From assembly GCA_036513895.1 (NCBI GenBank), contig DATBYF010000028.1:1-64000 (forward strand): 64,000 nucleotides of DNA, in the 5' to 3' direction. Positions 9,592 through 18,833 of the stretch are shown piece after piece. A model generated the notes under the pieces. It was not told where the DNA came from and searched no databases. It saw nothing but the letters and a program-made list of their open reading frames with translations. The DNA is from Palsa-147 sp036513895. Lineage in GTDB: Bacteria > Acidobacteriota > Terriglobia > Acidiferrales > UBA7541. A program made the position numbers and the translations under genes. Every line of letters begins with the position of its first letter. The stretch's first letter is position 1.

Positions 9592-12462
9592 ATGCCTGAA
9601 TCCGAGTCTCTAATCGGCCGCACGCTCTCCCATTACCGCGTCATCGAAAAACTCGGTGGCGGCGGCATGGGCGTCGTCTACAAAGCCGAAGACACCGAAC
9701 TCGGCCGCTTCGTCGCCCTGAAATTTCTCCCCGAAGATGTCGCCAAGGATTCGCAGGCTCTCGAGCGTTTTCGCCGCGAAGCGCGCGCCGCTTCAGCCCT
9801 GAATCACCCCAACATTTGCACGATCTACGAAATCGGCCAGCACGAAGGCCGCGTGTTCATCTGCATGGAATACATGGAGGGCGCGACGCTGAAGCATCGC
9901 ATCGGCGGCCGTCCTCTCGAACTCGACGTCTTTCTCGATCTCGCCATCGAAATTGCCGATGCTCTCGACGCCGCGCACGCCAAGGGAATTGTTCATCGCG
10001 ATATCAAGCCCGCCAACGTATTCATCACCGAGCGCGGCCACGCGAAAATTCTCGATTTCGGCCTCGCCAAGCAAATTCGTTCGGCAGTCTCATCCGCCGC
10101 GCAGAGCGACACGGCGCTCAACGAGCACGAAACCGTCGGCATCAACGAAGAACAGCTCACCAGCCCCGGCACCGCCGTCGGCACCGTCGCCTACATGTCG
10201 CCCGAACAAATTCGCGGCAAGGAACTCGACCCGCGCACCGATCTCTTTAGCTTCGGCGTGGTTCTCTACGAAATGGCAACAGGAACGCAACCCTTTCGCG
10301 GCGAAACTTCCGGCGTCGTCACCGACGCGATTTTGAATCGCGCCCCCGCGCCCGCCATTCGATTGAATCCCGAGCTCCCGCCGAAGCTGCAAGACGTAAT
10401 TGATAAAGCCCTCGAGAAGGATCGCAAGCTGCGCTGCCAGTCCGCTGCTGAATTGCGCGCCGATTTACAGCGCCTGAAGCGCGACACCGGCTCAGGTCGG
10501 CTCGCGTCCTCTGGAGCCGTGCCGCCCGCTGGAGCTGATCTCGGCTCGGCATTGGGCGCGGCGCAACATCAGTCTGCGTCGCAAGCGGTAAGCACAGCAA
10601 GCGCAGCGCGCATGGGCCTGCCGAGCGATGCCGCACTCGCGTCCGGCAGCTCCGTAGTAGTCGAAGCCGCGAAACATCACAAATTGGGTCTGTCCGCCGG
10701 AGCCATCATCGCTCTCGTCATTTTGGCCGCAGCGGCATACGGCGTCTATTCGCTGATCGGCGGAAAATCTCCGCAGCCCTTCCAGAATTTCTCGATTTCT
10801 CAAATCACAAACAACGGAAAATCCGCGCGCGCCGCGATTTCGCCCGATGGCAAATACATTCTCAGCGAACTGGACGACGGCGGGAAAGCCAGCCTCTGGC
10901 TCCGCAACATCCCGACGAACAGCGATACGCAAGTGATCCCGCCCGCCGACACAATCTACACGAATCTCGATTTTTCGCCCGATGGGAATTACATTTATTT
11001 CATCAAGGCCGAGTCCGCGGTCCAAAGTGTTCGCGATCTCTTCCGGGCGCCTGTTCTCGGAGGCGCTCCCCAGCCGGTCACTCGCGACATTGACTCCGGC
11101 ATTTCATTTTCCTCCGATGGCAAGCGCTTCGCCTTCATGCGTGATAACGATCCCGATGTCGGAAGATTTCAACTCCGCACCTCGAACGCCGACGGTACCG
11201 ATGAAAAGATGTTCGCCTCCGGGCCATTCGCCCAAGCATCGCGCAACATAGCTTGGCTGCCCACTGGTAATCAGGTCGCTGAGGTGCAAACTCAACAAGG
11301 CGATCAACTCAGCTTGATCGCCCTCTTCGATGTCGGCTCTGGGCAATCCAAGACGATTGCCACCTTCAAGGATAAGCTTCTCGCCAGAGTCGTTTGGCTT
11401 CCCGATGGAAAGGGCTTACTGGCGCTTTATTTGGATGGGTCGACGCAATTTTCCCGGAATCAGATTGGCTTCATCTCGTATCCCGGCGGGCAATTCCACG
11501 CCGTCACGAAAGACACTAACAGTTACACTACCTTGACTCTTTCAGCCGACGCGAAGACCCTGGCGACCATTCAGCAAAAAGCGCTGCGAAGCTTTTACGT
11601 ATTTCCAAGCGCTGGTACGGGAACCACCGTCCCGGCTTCCGCGCTTCCGGAAGAGAAAGAAATCGGCGATTTCGCCTGGGCGCAAGGCGGAGGATTTTAC
11701 CTGGCGGGACCGAATGATTTCGAGCGCGTGTCCCTCGACGGAAGCAATAAGACCGTCCTCATGAGCAACGTGGGAGTCTTCGGAATCCACGCCTGCCCGG
11801 ACGGCCAAAACGTCGTATTCAGCTGGATTGGTCAGGGCGGCGGCAACAACATCAACATCTGGCGCACCGATGCGAACGGTGCTAACGCGACCCAGCTTTC
11901 CTTTGGCAAGTCTGACCTGTTGCCGGTGTGCTCGCCTGACTCGAAATGGGTCTTTTACCTCGAACAGGGCAGCGACAACATCATGCGCGTTCCCGCGGAT
12001 GGTTCGAGCAAACCGGTCCCCTTGCCCGGTACGGCCGTCCCGCATGCCATCCTCTCGGACCGGCGTGTTCAGATTTCTCCCGACGGAAAATATATCGCGT
12101 ATGTGATTACGATATCGCCGCCCGGGAATTCGACTGCCAGCGTGCAAAAAATAGTTCTCCTGCCGCTCGACGCGGGACCCGATGCGCAAAAGCGCCTTCT
12201 CGATCCGGATCCGCGCTTCAGCCGCCAAGTGGCATTTACGCCGGACGGAAAAGCTTTATCGTATGCGGTTCGCGCGAACGGCGTGGAGAATCTCTGGATC
12301 CAGCCGCTGGATGGTTCCCCGGGCCGCCAGATTACGAACTTTCCCGCGGAGTTGATCAGCACCTATCACTGGTCGCCCGACGGAAAGTCCATCGCCATGC
12401 TCCGCGGCCACACCGAATCCGACGTCGTCCTCCTCCACGACACCGGCCCTTCATCGCAATAA
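9592..12462 (+). CDS. Ser/Thr protein kinase with transmembrane segment and C-terminal beta-propeller (kinase 1)
   Basis: This 956-residue membrane protein is a Hanks-type kinase. The Gly-rich loop is GGGGMGVVYKAED, the ATP-binding lysine is K44, the catalytic aspartate is D137 (HRDIKPAN), the DFG aspartate is D155, and the activation segment ends in MSPEQ. A single transmembrane helix lies at about residues 366-388. The rest, about 395-950, is a series of TolB/WD40-like blades with repeated SPDGK motifs, presumably outside the cytoplasm as a sensor. The start at 9592 is chosen because it aligns with the start of the paralogue at 53079 and because earlier ATGs fall on or before the promoter -10 box. 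The ligand and the phosphorylation target are unknown. Confidence 0.92.
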   Translation: MPESESLIGRTLSHYRVIEKLGGGGMGVVYKAEDTELGRFVALKFLPEDVAKDSQALERFRREARAASALNHPNICTIYEIGQHEGRVFICMEYMEGATLKHRIGGRPLELDVFLDLAIEIADALDAAHAKGIVHRDIKPANVFITERGHAKILDFGLAKQIRSAVSSAAQSDTALNEHETVGINEEQLTSPGTAVGTVAYMSPEQIRGKELDPRTDLFSFGVVLYEMATGTQPFRGETSGVVTDAILNRAPAPAIRLNPELPPKLQDVIDKALEKDRKLRCQSAAELRADLQRLKRDTGSGRLASSGAVPPAGADLGSALGAAQHQSASQAVSTASAARMGLPSDAALASGSSVVVEAAKHHKLGLSAGAIIALVILAAAAYGVYSLIGGKSPQPFQNFSISQITNNGKSARAAISPDGKYILSELDDGGKASLWLRNIPTNSDTQVIPPADTIYTNLDFSPDGNYIYFIKAESAVQSVRDLFRAPVLGGAPQPVTRDIDSGISFSSDGKRFAFMRDNDPDVGRFQLRTSNADGTDEKMFASGPFAQASRNIAWLPTGNQVAEVQTQQGDQLSLIALFDVGSGQSKTIATFKDKLLARVVWLPDGKGLLALYLDGSTQFSRNQIGFISYPGGQFHAVTKDTNSYTTLTLSADAKTLATIQQKALRSFYVFPSAGTGTTVPASALPEEKEIGDFAWAQGGGFYLAGPNDFERVSLDGSNKTVLMSNVGVFGIHACPDGQNVVFSWIGQGGGNNINIWRTDANGANATQLSFGKSDLLPVCSPDSKWVFYLEQGSDNIMRVPADGSSKPVPLPGTAVPHAILSDRRVQISPDGKYIAYVITISPPGNSTASVQKIVLLPLDAGPDAQKRLLDPDPRFSRQVAFTPDGKALSYAVRANGVENLWIQPLDGSPGRQITNFPAELISTYHWSPDGKSIAMLRGHTESDVVLLHDTGPSSQ

Positions 12463-12497
12463 CTCCACCGGACTTCGCACCACGAGACTTACCCAGA

Positions 12498-12562
12498 GCG
12501 CGGGTGCCGCGCCCTTTGCATTGTAAGGGTGCGGATCTTCGTGTGAGACATGTGAGAAATGA
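12498..12562 (+). repeat. Interspersed hairpin repeat, copy 1
   Basis: This copy is closely similar to 15471-15535. Both have a 10-bp stem and an 8-nt loop. Here the left arm is CCGCGCCCTT and the right arm AAGGGTGCGG, with one G-U pair. Both are followed by a conserved GTGAGACATG. It sits between kinase 1 and the convergent thioredoxin-like gene. Confidence 0.7.
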
Positions 12563-12677
12563 CCTACTATCAAAGCACGCCGCAGCCCGATTCACGACTC
12601 ACGGCGGATGCTCCGGATCTTATAGGACTGTTTATAAGACCGGCCCCGCCTTTAAGATTTCCCTTAATTCACAATAT

Positions 12678-13430
12678 CTATCGCGATACTTCGTCGAGCA
12701 GCGAATTCACTACGGATTCAATTTTCTCGAAGGGTTGACCTGAGCCAGGCGCAGGCTGCAATTGCCCCTTACGATCGATCAGAAAAATGGCCGGGTACTG
12801 CGCAACGTCGCGATAAAGAGCTGGAACTTTTCCGTTGAGGGTCAGCAGCGGATACGTGACAGGAATTTGGTGGACGAACTTCTGTTGAGTTAGCACGTCT
12901 TCATCCGAAATCCCAAAGACCATCAGTCCTTTGTCTTTGCGCTCGCGATAAAGCTGATCGAGCTTGGGCATTTCATCGCGACAAGGTTCGCACCAGGTCG
13001 CCCAGATGTTGACGATGACGACGTCTCCATAGTGATCGGCGAGGCGCTGTGGCTTACCCGCAATATCCAAGGTGTCAAAAGCCGGTGCCGCGACATCATG
13101 CATGGCCAGATTGCGGATTTGCCGGGCTCGCGCAATGCCGTCGTGGATCGGAATCCAGGCTAGTCCCAGCGAAAGCAATGCAAGAGCCAGTCCACATTTG
13201 CCGGAGAGCGTTAACCTTTGTGCGCGGCGGTCCTTCCACGCCAGAAACGCGGTAAGCGCTAACGGCACCAGCATCGCGATCGCGGAAACGATCAACCGGA
13301 ACCGCCAATCCTTCTCGCGGTCGGAGCTGTAACTGGTCAGCGTGCCATAAACCAGCGCATAGAGAATTAGCGCCGCAAAAGGCGAAACTATGCCGGCAAT
13401 CAGCACGCGCTGCTTGGAGAGTTTGTTCAT
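12678..13430 (-). CDS. Membrane-anchored TlpA-like thioredoxin-fold protein
   Basis: The protein has 250 residues. The first part holds three hydrophobic segments (about residues 8-30, 45-65 and 78-97). A redoxin domain follows, with the active-site motif WCEPC (C147 and C150) preceded by VIVNIWAT. This layout matches TlpA/ResA-type periplasmic thiol-disulfide oxidoreductases, which reduce or maintain disulfides in exported proteins such as cytochrome c. The extra membrane helices are more than the single anchor of ResA. It is a single gene, convergent with kinase 1. The substrate cannot be inferred from neighbours. Confidence 0.85.
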   Translation of the reverse strand: MNKLSKQRVLIAGIVSPFAALILYALVYGTLTSYSSDREKDWRFRLIVSAIAMLVPLALTAFLAWKDRRAQRLTLSGKCGLALALLSLGLAWIPIHDGIARARQIRNLAMHDVAAPAFDTLDIAGKPQRLADHYGDVVIVNIWATWCEPCRDEMPKLDQLYRERKDKGLMVFGISDEDVLTQQKFVHQIPVTYPLLTLNGKVPALYRDVAQYPAIFLIDRKGQLQPAPGSGQPFEKIESVVNSLLDEVSR

Positions 13431-13541
13431 GACAAACCTGTCCCGTTTAGCTTTGAGAACGGAGAAAGTGTACCGGGAGAATCATCACCGGGCAAAGGTG
13501 CAAAAAACAGCCAGCCCGAGCACAAACGGGGTAATTTGCGA

Positions 13542-14651
13542 TCAGATACCGGTCCCCGAGATTGGGATGGCGAACTCGCCGGAATCACTGTTTACGTTAA
13601 GACTCTCATGAGCACGGCCTGCGTCGTGCGGAGCGAAGGTGATCGTGATGGAGCAACTACCGCCCGGCGGAAGTGTGATATTGGCGCAGTTTCCACTGCG
13701 GATAGAAAAAACATACGACTGAATCTCAAAAATCTTGATCGGAGCGTTATTGGTATTGGTGATCGTCAACGTTTGCGGGGCGCTCTCGGTGCCGACGGCC
13801 TGATTCCCGAAATCGACGAACGTGGGATTGGCGACGAGATGGTAGTCAGCTGCTTTGACAATGACCGGAATGGAGATTTGCGCGCTCTTCGCGCCGAGCA
13901 TATACGTGACGACTAACATCGTCTGTCCGGGTCCCACTGACGTGAGCGCGCCGGGCTCGTAGCTTTGGGCAACATCCGGATTAGCCGTCTGCAGCGTCAA
14001 GTAAGTGGATCGCGTGACGTTAAGAACCTGCCCGTCGGGATATCTCGCGTAAAACTCGAGCGATTGCTCCATGCCCGTCCAGTAGAACTGCACAACTGCT
14101 GGAGTGATTCGCGCGAGGTTCCCTCCCGCAAGCAGCTCGACAGGCATATCGGGTTCTTCCACATCGATGTCAATTGTGGCCAATATCGGGTCTTGCCGCC
14201 CGGCAACGTGGCCCCCCAACGACAGGGTGTGTACGCCGACGAGCGAGCCGACGCTCGTTCGTGTCTCCACCTTCGGAATCGAGAAGCTAAGTGAATTTCC
14301 GGGTGATTCGATATCGCTCATCACGAACAAAGGGCCGATGATCGAGATACCAGGGTCTAGCGCGGCGTCGATGTGAACGACGTCTCCTGGATGCACAACG
14401 GAGCCGCTTGGCGGATTCAATATAGTGGCGCCGTTCGACCTGGAACCAGAATGGCTTGAGCCGCCTACGACGGAGATCGTGCCGCGCGTGGTGGAAATAT
14501 TGTCGTTTGTCCAGACCTTTTTAGGCTTACTCGACGTGGACGGATTCGCCGATGGATCGGGAGATTGCTGATCTGCTGTTTGCGCGCGAGTGGTCACGAC
14601 AGGCGCCAAGAGAAGCGCCAGGAAAAGAAGCGTCCGACAAATAGATTTCAT
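13542..14651 (-). CDS. Secreted choice-of-anchor D (ASH-like) protein
   Basis: The predicted protein has 369 residues. The ATG at 14651 puts a clean Sec signal peptide first (MKSICRTLLFLALLLAP, cleavage after TRAQ). The mature protein begins with a Pro/Ser-rich linker, then beta-sandwich-like segments. It ends with an ASPM/SPD-2/Hydin or choice-of-anchor D domain at about residues 270-369, recognised by VDFGNQAVGT, LTITNTNNAPI and FAPHDAGR and the terminal ISGTGI. Such domains are common in acidobacterial exported proteins and usually serve as surface or periplasmic scaffolds. An in-frame start further upstream would spoil the signal peptide. Confidence 0.8.
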   Translation of the reverse strand: MKSICRTLLFLALLLAPVVTTRAQTADQQSPDPSANPSTSSKPKKVWTNDNISTTRGTISVVGGSSHSGSRSNGATILNPPSGSVVHPGDVVHIDAALDPGISIIGPLFVMSDIESPGNSLSFSIPKVETRTSVGSLVGVHTLSLGGHVAGRQDPILATIDIDVEEPDMPVELLAGGNLARITPAVVQFYWTGMEQSLEFYARYPDGQVLNVTRSTYLTLQTANPDVAQSYEPGALTSVGPGQTMLVVTYMLGAKSAQISIPVIVKAADYHLVANPTFVDFGNQAVGTESAPQTLTITNTNNAPIKIFEIQSYVFSIRSGNCANITLPPGGSCSITITFAPHDAGRAHESLNVNSDSGEFAIPISGTGI

Positions 14652-14913
14652 TTTGTAATGGCCGCTTTGCAATCGCAAGATAAACCCGAAAACCTGCTCA
14701 CAGAATACGAGAGCGGTCATTTCATCTGGAAGATAAGGTTAATAACTTTGCGAAAAGGTACATTCGGCCGTCGCGTTGATGCGACTGGGCAATTGTATGA
14801 TCAAAGAAGTGAAGCGCTACTTCAAATCTCCGATTGCCCGCCGAATCAGGCGCTATCCGCAAACAAATCGAGTATATGTTTAATAGCTGCACCTCAAAGA
14901 TGAACTAACGCGA

Positions 14914-15456
14914 ATGCCGCTGCGTACGAAAAGTCAGATAGTGCTGTCGGTGTTGGCGGCCATTCCAGTCGCAGCCCTCGCCCTTTTGGTGATACTTGGT
15001 GTTTTTGAGTACTTCTTGTTAGAAAAACCATCCGCGGAAGGCAAGTGCGGTAATTTCATGCTTGGCAGAGTAGAACCCCACCCTCGTGTCGCAAAATTTC
15101 GAGGCGAAGTTGTAGGTAAGAATCTTTACGTTCTTCAGTACCCTTGGCTTCGTCGATCGTTCATTCCAGTGGGCACAAAGCTGAGTCTGCTTCGAGAGCT
15201 GCCATCGACGGAATATCAAGGCAACGTTATCCGACACGCTGAACTGGCTGGCGAGGTTGTGATTGGTAAATCCGGCAGATTTGATTTCGGCGACCTGAAG
15301 CCCGGCGAGTATGAGGTGAGAGTAACGTACCCAGCGGATTATATGACAGGGTTCGGTTTCGCCATCGACCCTGCCGCGCAGAACAGCGAAGTGCTTATCG
15401 ACGCGTCATCAAGCTACTATTGCGACTGTTGTGGTTCGACTTTCGAGCTTCGCTAA
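14914..15456 (+). CDS. Membrane-anchored protein of unknown function
   Basis: The protein has 180 residues. One N-terminal hydrophobic helix (about residues 9-33) can act as anchor or uncleaved signal. The rest is beta-rich. The segment GRFDFGDLKPGEYEVRVTYP resembles the last strands of a carboxypeptidase-regulatory or transthyretin-like fold. The C-terminus carries a cysteine cluster, YYCDCCGSTFELR. I do not recognise a family. The 260 bases upstream, shared with the divergent gene ending its promoter at 14651, show no clear site. Confidence 0.6.
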   Translation: MPLRTKSQIVLSVLAAIPVAALALLVILGVFEYFLLEKPSAEGKCGNFMLGRVEPHPRVAKFRGEVVGKNLYVLQYPWLRRSFIPVGTKLSLLRELPSTEYQGNVIRHAELAGEVVIGKSGRFDFGDLKPGEYEVRVTYPADYMTGFGFAIDPAAQNSEVLIDASSSYYCDCCGSTFELR

Positions 15457-15470
15457 TAAGCTAATTAAGC

Positions 15471-15535
15471 CGGGTGCCGCACCCTTTGCTTTCTAAGGGT
15501 GCGGTTCTTCACGTGAGACATGCGCAACAAATCAA
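15471..15535 (+). repeat. Interspersed hairpin repeat, copy 2
   Basis: A perfect 10-bp stem (CCGCACCCTT and AAGGGTGCGG) encloses an 8-nt loop, followed by the conserved GTGAGACATG. It is homologous to 12498-12562, where one stem position is a G-U pair. Confidence 0.7.
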
Positions 15536-15588
15536 TCGGAAACTAATTCGCGTTCGGAGCGCGAACCGGGCTAGCCTTTCGGTGGCAG

Positions 15589-15662
15589 CCCCCTGCTTCA
15601 GCAGGGGGAGCTGGACTTCAGTCCAGGGAAACAACCTCCGTCTTGAAAGGGCTTTCAGCCCC
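15589..15662. repeat. Cluster of three hairpins with TTCA-type loops
   Basis: CCCCCTGC-TTCA-GCAGGGGG at 15589-15608 and CTGGAC-TTCA-GTCCAG at 15611-15626 are perfect stems with the same tetraloop. GGGCT-TTC-AGCCC at 15649-15661 is a shorter third hairpin. They fill the gap between two convergent genes and belong with the REP-like hairpins seen again near 62082. Confidence 0.65.
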
Positions 15663-15748
15663 GGCCTCCTCCATATAAGTATAAGTTCGCATCCTCGCAC
15701 GCCACCGCACAGAAAAACAAACTGGCGCTCGGTTCTGAGGAAATACAC

Positions 15749-17059
15749 CTATTGCTTACCAGGGATGTCATAACTCCAAGTACCATAGTGCTGCACTTCG
15801 TAGGTAGCCGGCAGGCGATTTATCTTGTGGGTCTCCGAGTCGAACAGAAACGTCTGCTTTTTGGTCACGCAAAAAACTTGACCATAACTGGGATCGTCTG
15901 GCGTTCGCGAAGCTGAAAGAACGACCTTGCCGTCCGGTGAAAAACCTTTCGCCGACAGTTCGAATTCGCAATGCGTGCCACTAGCGTCTGATTTGTCTTT
16001 AAATGCATCGGTCTTGAAGTAGTCGTCAAAGAAATGGTAAACGTCCGGTCTGACGAATTCGTGTTTCGTAACGTCGTAAACGACCGGCGCTCGCAGCGAA
16101 AATGCATCGCTTTCATAGACCCACCAAACAAGATCCGCGAGCAGGAACCTGCCGTCATTAGACCAGTCTACGAGCTGAACGCCCTTCACATCGCAGGAGT
16201 CCCTCCCCTCGACCTGGAAGCAATCGTCCTTCGGAACACTCGAGTCAAAAATAATCGGAGCGCTGGCCGCACCTTCGTTCGCGAGATAGACCTTAACGTA
16301 GTTTTCGCAAAGCGATCCCTCGTAGGTCTCTTCGTGGATGGGGCTAAGCGCGATGGCCGTCGCCTCCGCGTATGCACGATAGCCGGCGCTCGAAGAAAGG
16401 ATCGGACTGCGGCCAAACGTAGATCTTGGCTGGCTGCCCCGCTTCCAACAGCTCAACTCTGCCGTATCGGCCGAGCGTTCAGCGATTGGCAAGTGGATCG
16501 CCGATTGCGCTTCCTCACGAGGAATAACTTTATTTGCCAGATGCACAAATCGGTATTTTTGTACGGACATTGAATCGATACCATGTTTGTTGCGAAGCTC
16601 ATCCTGCAATTGCTCGAGTTCCTTCGCGGCGACCAGCGTGCCATCGTCTCCGTAAAGCACGTCATGCGACACCTGCCACGCCCGCACATCTCCCGTATGC
16701 TTGTGTACCGCATAGTTGCCAACGCTATTCGACCCGATGTCACCCGGCTTTTGGTCCGTGCAGCTGCAACCCCAGAAAAAATAGTACTCTCTGTTGTTCA
16801 TTGTCGCGACCGATTGGCTTTCCCACTTCACGACGATCCCTTTGGCGCGCAGTTCCTTCGTGACAGGGAGTACGTCGAGTAAACTCGCCGCTTCCTCGAC
16901 GGTTATGGTCTGAAGTGAGTCGGCCTTGTCATCGGCTTGCGCGCTGAGGGGCGTTGGCGATATGACGGAAGGAAAAGCGCGGGCGGCGCAAGTGAAGTTG
17001 CAGATAAGGAACGCGGTCCATAGCACGGTTGCGGCTTTATGGAGATAACAGCGTCCCAT
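15749..17059 (-). CDS. Secreted protein of unknown function
   Basis: The protein has 436 residues with an N-terminal signal peptide (hydrophobic core about residues 10-28, AARA cleavage region). The mature protein has many aromatic and cysteine residues. Motifs such as YYFFWGCSC, LVDWSNDGRFLLADLVWW and KGFSPDGKVVLSASRTPD suggest beta-propeller-like strands reminiscent of TolB repeats, but I cannot assign a family. The gene is convergent with the one ending at 15456 and divergent from the WD40 gene at 17416. Confidence 0.65.
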   Translation of the reverse strand: MGRCYLHKAATVLWTAFLICNFTCAARAFPSVISPTPLSAQADDKADSLQTITVEEAASLLDVLPVTKELRAKGIVVKWESQSVATMNNREYYFFWGCSCTDQKPGDIGSNSVGNYAVHKHTGDVRAWQVSHDVLYGDDGTLVAAKELEQLQDELRNKHGIDSMSVQKYRFVHLANKVIPREEAQSAIHLPIAERSADTAELSCWKRGSQPRSTFGRSPILSSSAGYRAYAEATAIALSPIHEETYEGSLCENYVKVYLANEGAASAPIIFDSSVPKDDCFQVEGRDSCDVKGVQLVDWSNDGRFLLADLVWWVYESDAFSLRAPVVYDVTKHEFVRPDVYHFFDDYFKTDAFKDKSDASGTHCEFELSAKGFSPDGKVVLSASRTPDDPSYGQVFCVTKKQTFLFDSETHKINRLPATYEVQHYGTWSYDIPGKQ

Positions 17060-17216
17060 CTACATATTTTATCTGTGAACGGAGGGGCCGCGGGTGCGTC
17101 ATTTTTATCCGATAATCGATGTTGTAAACAGGCGCGCCAACTCTGATATCGGCAAAACTGCAGTCGCGGTACTTGGGGCGGCCTGCTTCAGCCGGGAAAA
17201 TTCGCTTTCCCGTGCG

Positions 17217-17398
17217 ATGCCCTTTGCCCTTTTCGATTTTCCAATCCGTACTTTCCCATTTCGTACTAGAACCCTTACAAAGCTCGCTCTTGCGCATTCG
17301 CCTCCCGCATGATATCTCTCTGGGTATTATGCATACTGATAAAAAAAGCAGCACCCGCCGCGGCAAAGCCCCGGCGGCCGATCCTGCACGCCACGCTC
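17217..17398 (+). repeat. Duplicated 5' segment, copy A (truncated)
   Basis: This segment matches 18645-18833 over its whole length with small differences. It includes the same upstream region and the first 20 or so codons of the gene at 18760 (MHTDKKSSTRR...ADPARHAR at 17329-17398). The copy then breaks off and runs into the WD40 gene. It therefore looks like a 5' fragment of the 18760-type gene left upstream of another gene. Confidence 0.75.
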
Positions 17399-17415
17399 GT
17401 CATACGTGTTATAGA

Positions 17416-18558
17416 ATGTCCCGCGTGTGTCCGAAAAAGCCTTTTCCTGTCGTTCTGTTTCTTGCCTGCGCCGCGCCAATAATCTCGGCGCAAACGGCAA
17501 AGCTTTTTCCACCTCCAGATTCGATGCTCACAGACATAAAGCACAAAGAACCAAAAAGTGGGGTTCAGCGCGGCCCGGGGAGCACCCTTACGATCCAGAC
17601 AGGAGTTGGAACACCCACAACCATTAATGTTCTATCGTTTGGCAAGAGTGGAACGCTGCTCGCCGCTGGCAAAGATTTCGGAAGGGTTGTGGTTTGGGAC
17701 GCTGTGACCAGGAAGTTCTTGTGCGCCATTGACACGGGACAGGGAAGCGTCACCGCTGTTGCTATCTCTCGTGATGGGCAAGTCATAGCCACCGCAGGAG
17801 AAGGGGACCAATTCAGTCTTAAACTCTGGCATCTGCCCGACGGTCAACTCATTAATAGTTACCGCTCCTCCGCCGGCTATATCCGGTCGGCGACCTTTGG
17901 CCCAGACGGGACTTGGATTGTATTTTCGGAAAATTTCGGGGCAACACGAGTCCTGGAACTTAAGACTGGGAAACAACTACTTGAGTTAAAAGGTTCGTTT
18001 TCCCCTGTCCTCTCTCCAGACGCGACCGTACTGATGGTCGTAACTAAGACTGAGTTCGTGCTCATAAACACGTCTGCTTGGACCACGCAGCAGGCATTCC
18101 CACGCGACCCTGTATATGCGATTCCCCTCGCACTAAATCCAGAGACAGACCGTTTCGTTCTCACCTCTCCAAGTGCTTTTATGTTGGCCAGCCTAAGCAC
18201 TGGCAAATTGTTGCCGAACGCTCAGACCGACCCACTACCAAAGTTCAACCTGTCGGCGGGAGGATTCGCCGCATTCGATAGCGAAGCTCCCTATCTATTG
18301 TTCGGCCATAGTGACGGCCGATTGTGGGCGTGGGACAGCCGAAGTGGTCACACTTGCATCTCTCCAGTGCTGTACAGTGAGAGCGGCGCGCTCAGTTTCA
18401 ATGGCGGGTTGTTAGCAGGAGCGAGGGACAATTCAATACTTGCGCAAGGCCAATCCCCTGACGGAATCCTACTCTGGGACACGAAGCATCTCGCCGCGAA
18501 GTGCGGTTTCGATCCGGTCAGCAACACAATCGAGTCTGCACAACCGACGACGCATTAA
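17416..18558 (+). CDS. Secreted WD40-repeat protein
   Basis: The gene encodes 380 residues. The ATG at 17416 gives a signal peptide (PFPVVLFLACAAPIISAQ). After it come WD40-type blades with motifs such as LLAAGKDFGRVVVWDA, VAISRDGQVIATAGEG and FGHSDGRLWAWD. These suggest one six- or seven-bladed propeller used for protein binding. The frame is open upstream to 17173, but that part is the duplicated fragment described at 17217-17398. Translation from 17329 would put a basic 29-residue leader in front of the signal peptide, so 17416 is preferred, though the ribosome site is weak. The partner is unknown. Confidence 0.75.
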   Translation: MSRVCPKKPFPVVLFLACAAPIISAQTAKLFPPPDSMLTDIKHKEPKSGVQRGPGSTLTIQTGVGTPTTINVLSFGKSGTLLAAGKDFGRVVVWDAVTRKFLCAIDTGQGSVTAVAISRDGQVIATAGEGDQFSLKLWHLPDGQLINSYRSSAGYIRSATFGPDGTWIVFSENFGATRVLELKTGKQLLELKGSFSPVLSPDATVLMVVTKTEFVLINTSAWTTQQAFPRDPVYAIPLALNPETDRFVLTSPSAFMLASLSTGKLLPNAQTDPLPKFNLSAGGFAAFDSEAPYLLFGHSDGRLWAWDSRSGHTCISPVLYSESGALSFNGGLLAGARDNSILAQGQSPDGILLWDTKHLAAKCGFDPVSNTIESAQPTTH

Positions 18559-18644
18559 GTCGTGCTAGCGACCCGTTGACGCGGTAATCCGAGACTGACC
18601 AATTACCGGACCACATCGCAGCTAATTTCACCACCTCCAGTGAT

Positions 18645-18833
18645 CGCCTCCGAATTCCCCTTTTCAATGACTTCGTCCGTATTTCCCCACTTCGTACTAG
18701 AACCCTTACAAACCTCACACTTGCGCACTCCTCCCCCGCATGATATCTCTCTGTGTATTATGCATACTGATAAAAAAAGCAGTACCCGCCGCGCCAACCG
18801 CTCGGCGGCCGATCCTGCACGCCACGCTCGCAA
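18645..18833 (+). repeat. Duplicated 5' segment, copy B (in front of an intact gene)
   Basis: This is the counterpart of 17217-17398. It contains the upstream region and first codons of the gene starting at 18760. Shared blocks include TTCGTACTAGAACCCTTACA and GCATGATATCTCTCTG. Confidence 0.75.

Noticed and set aside
17173..17415. N-terminal extension of the WD40 protein
   Set aside because: The segment is the duplicated 5' fragment of another gene. A basic 80-residue extension before a signal peptide is improbable.
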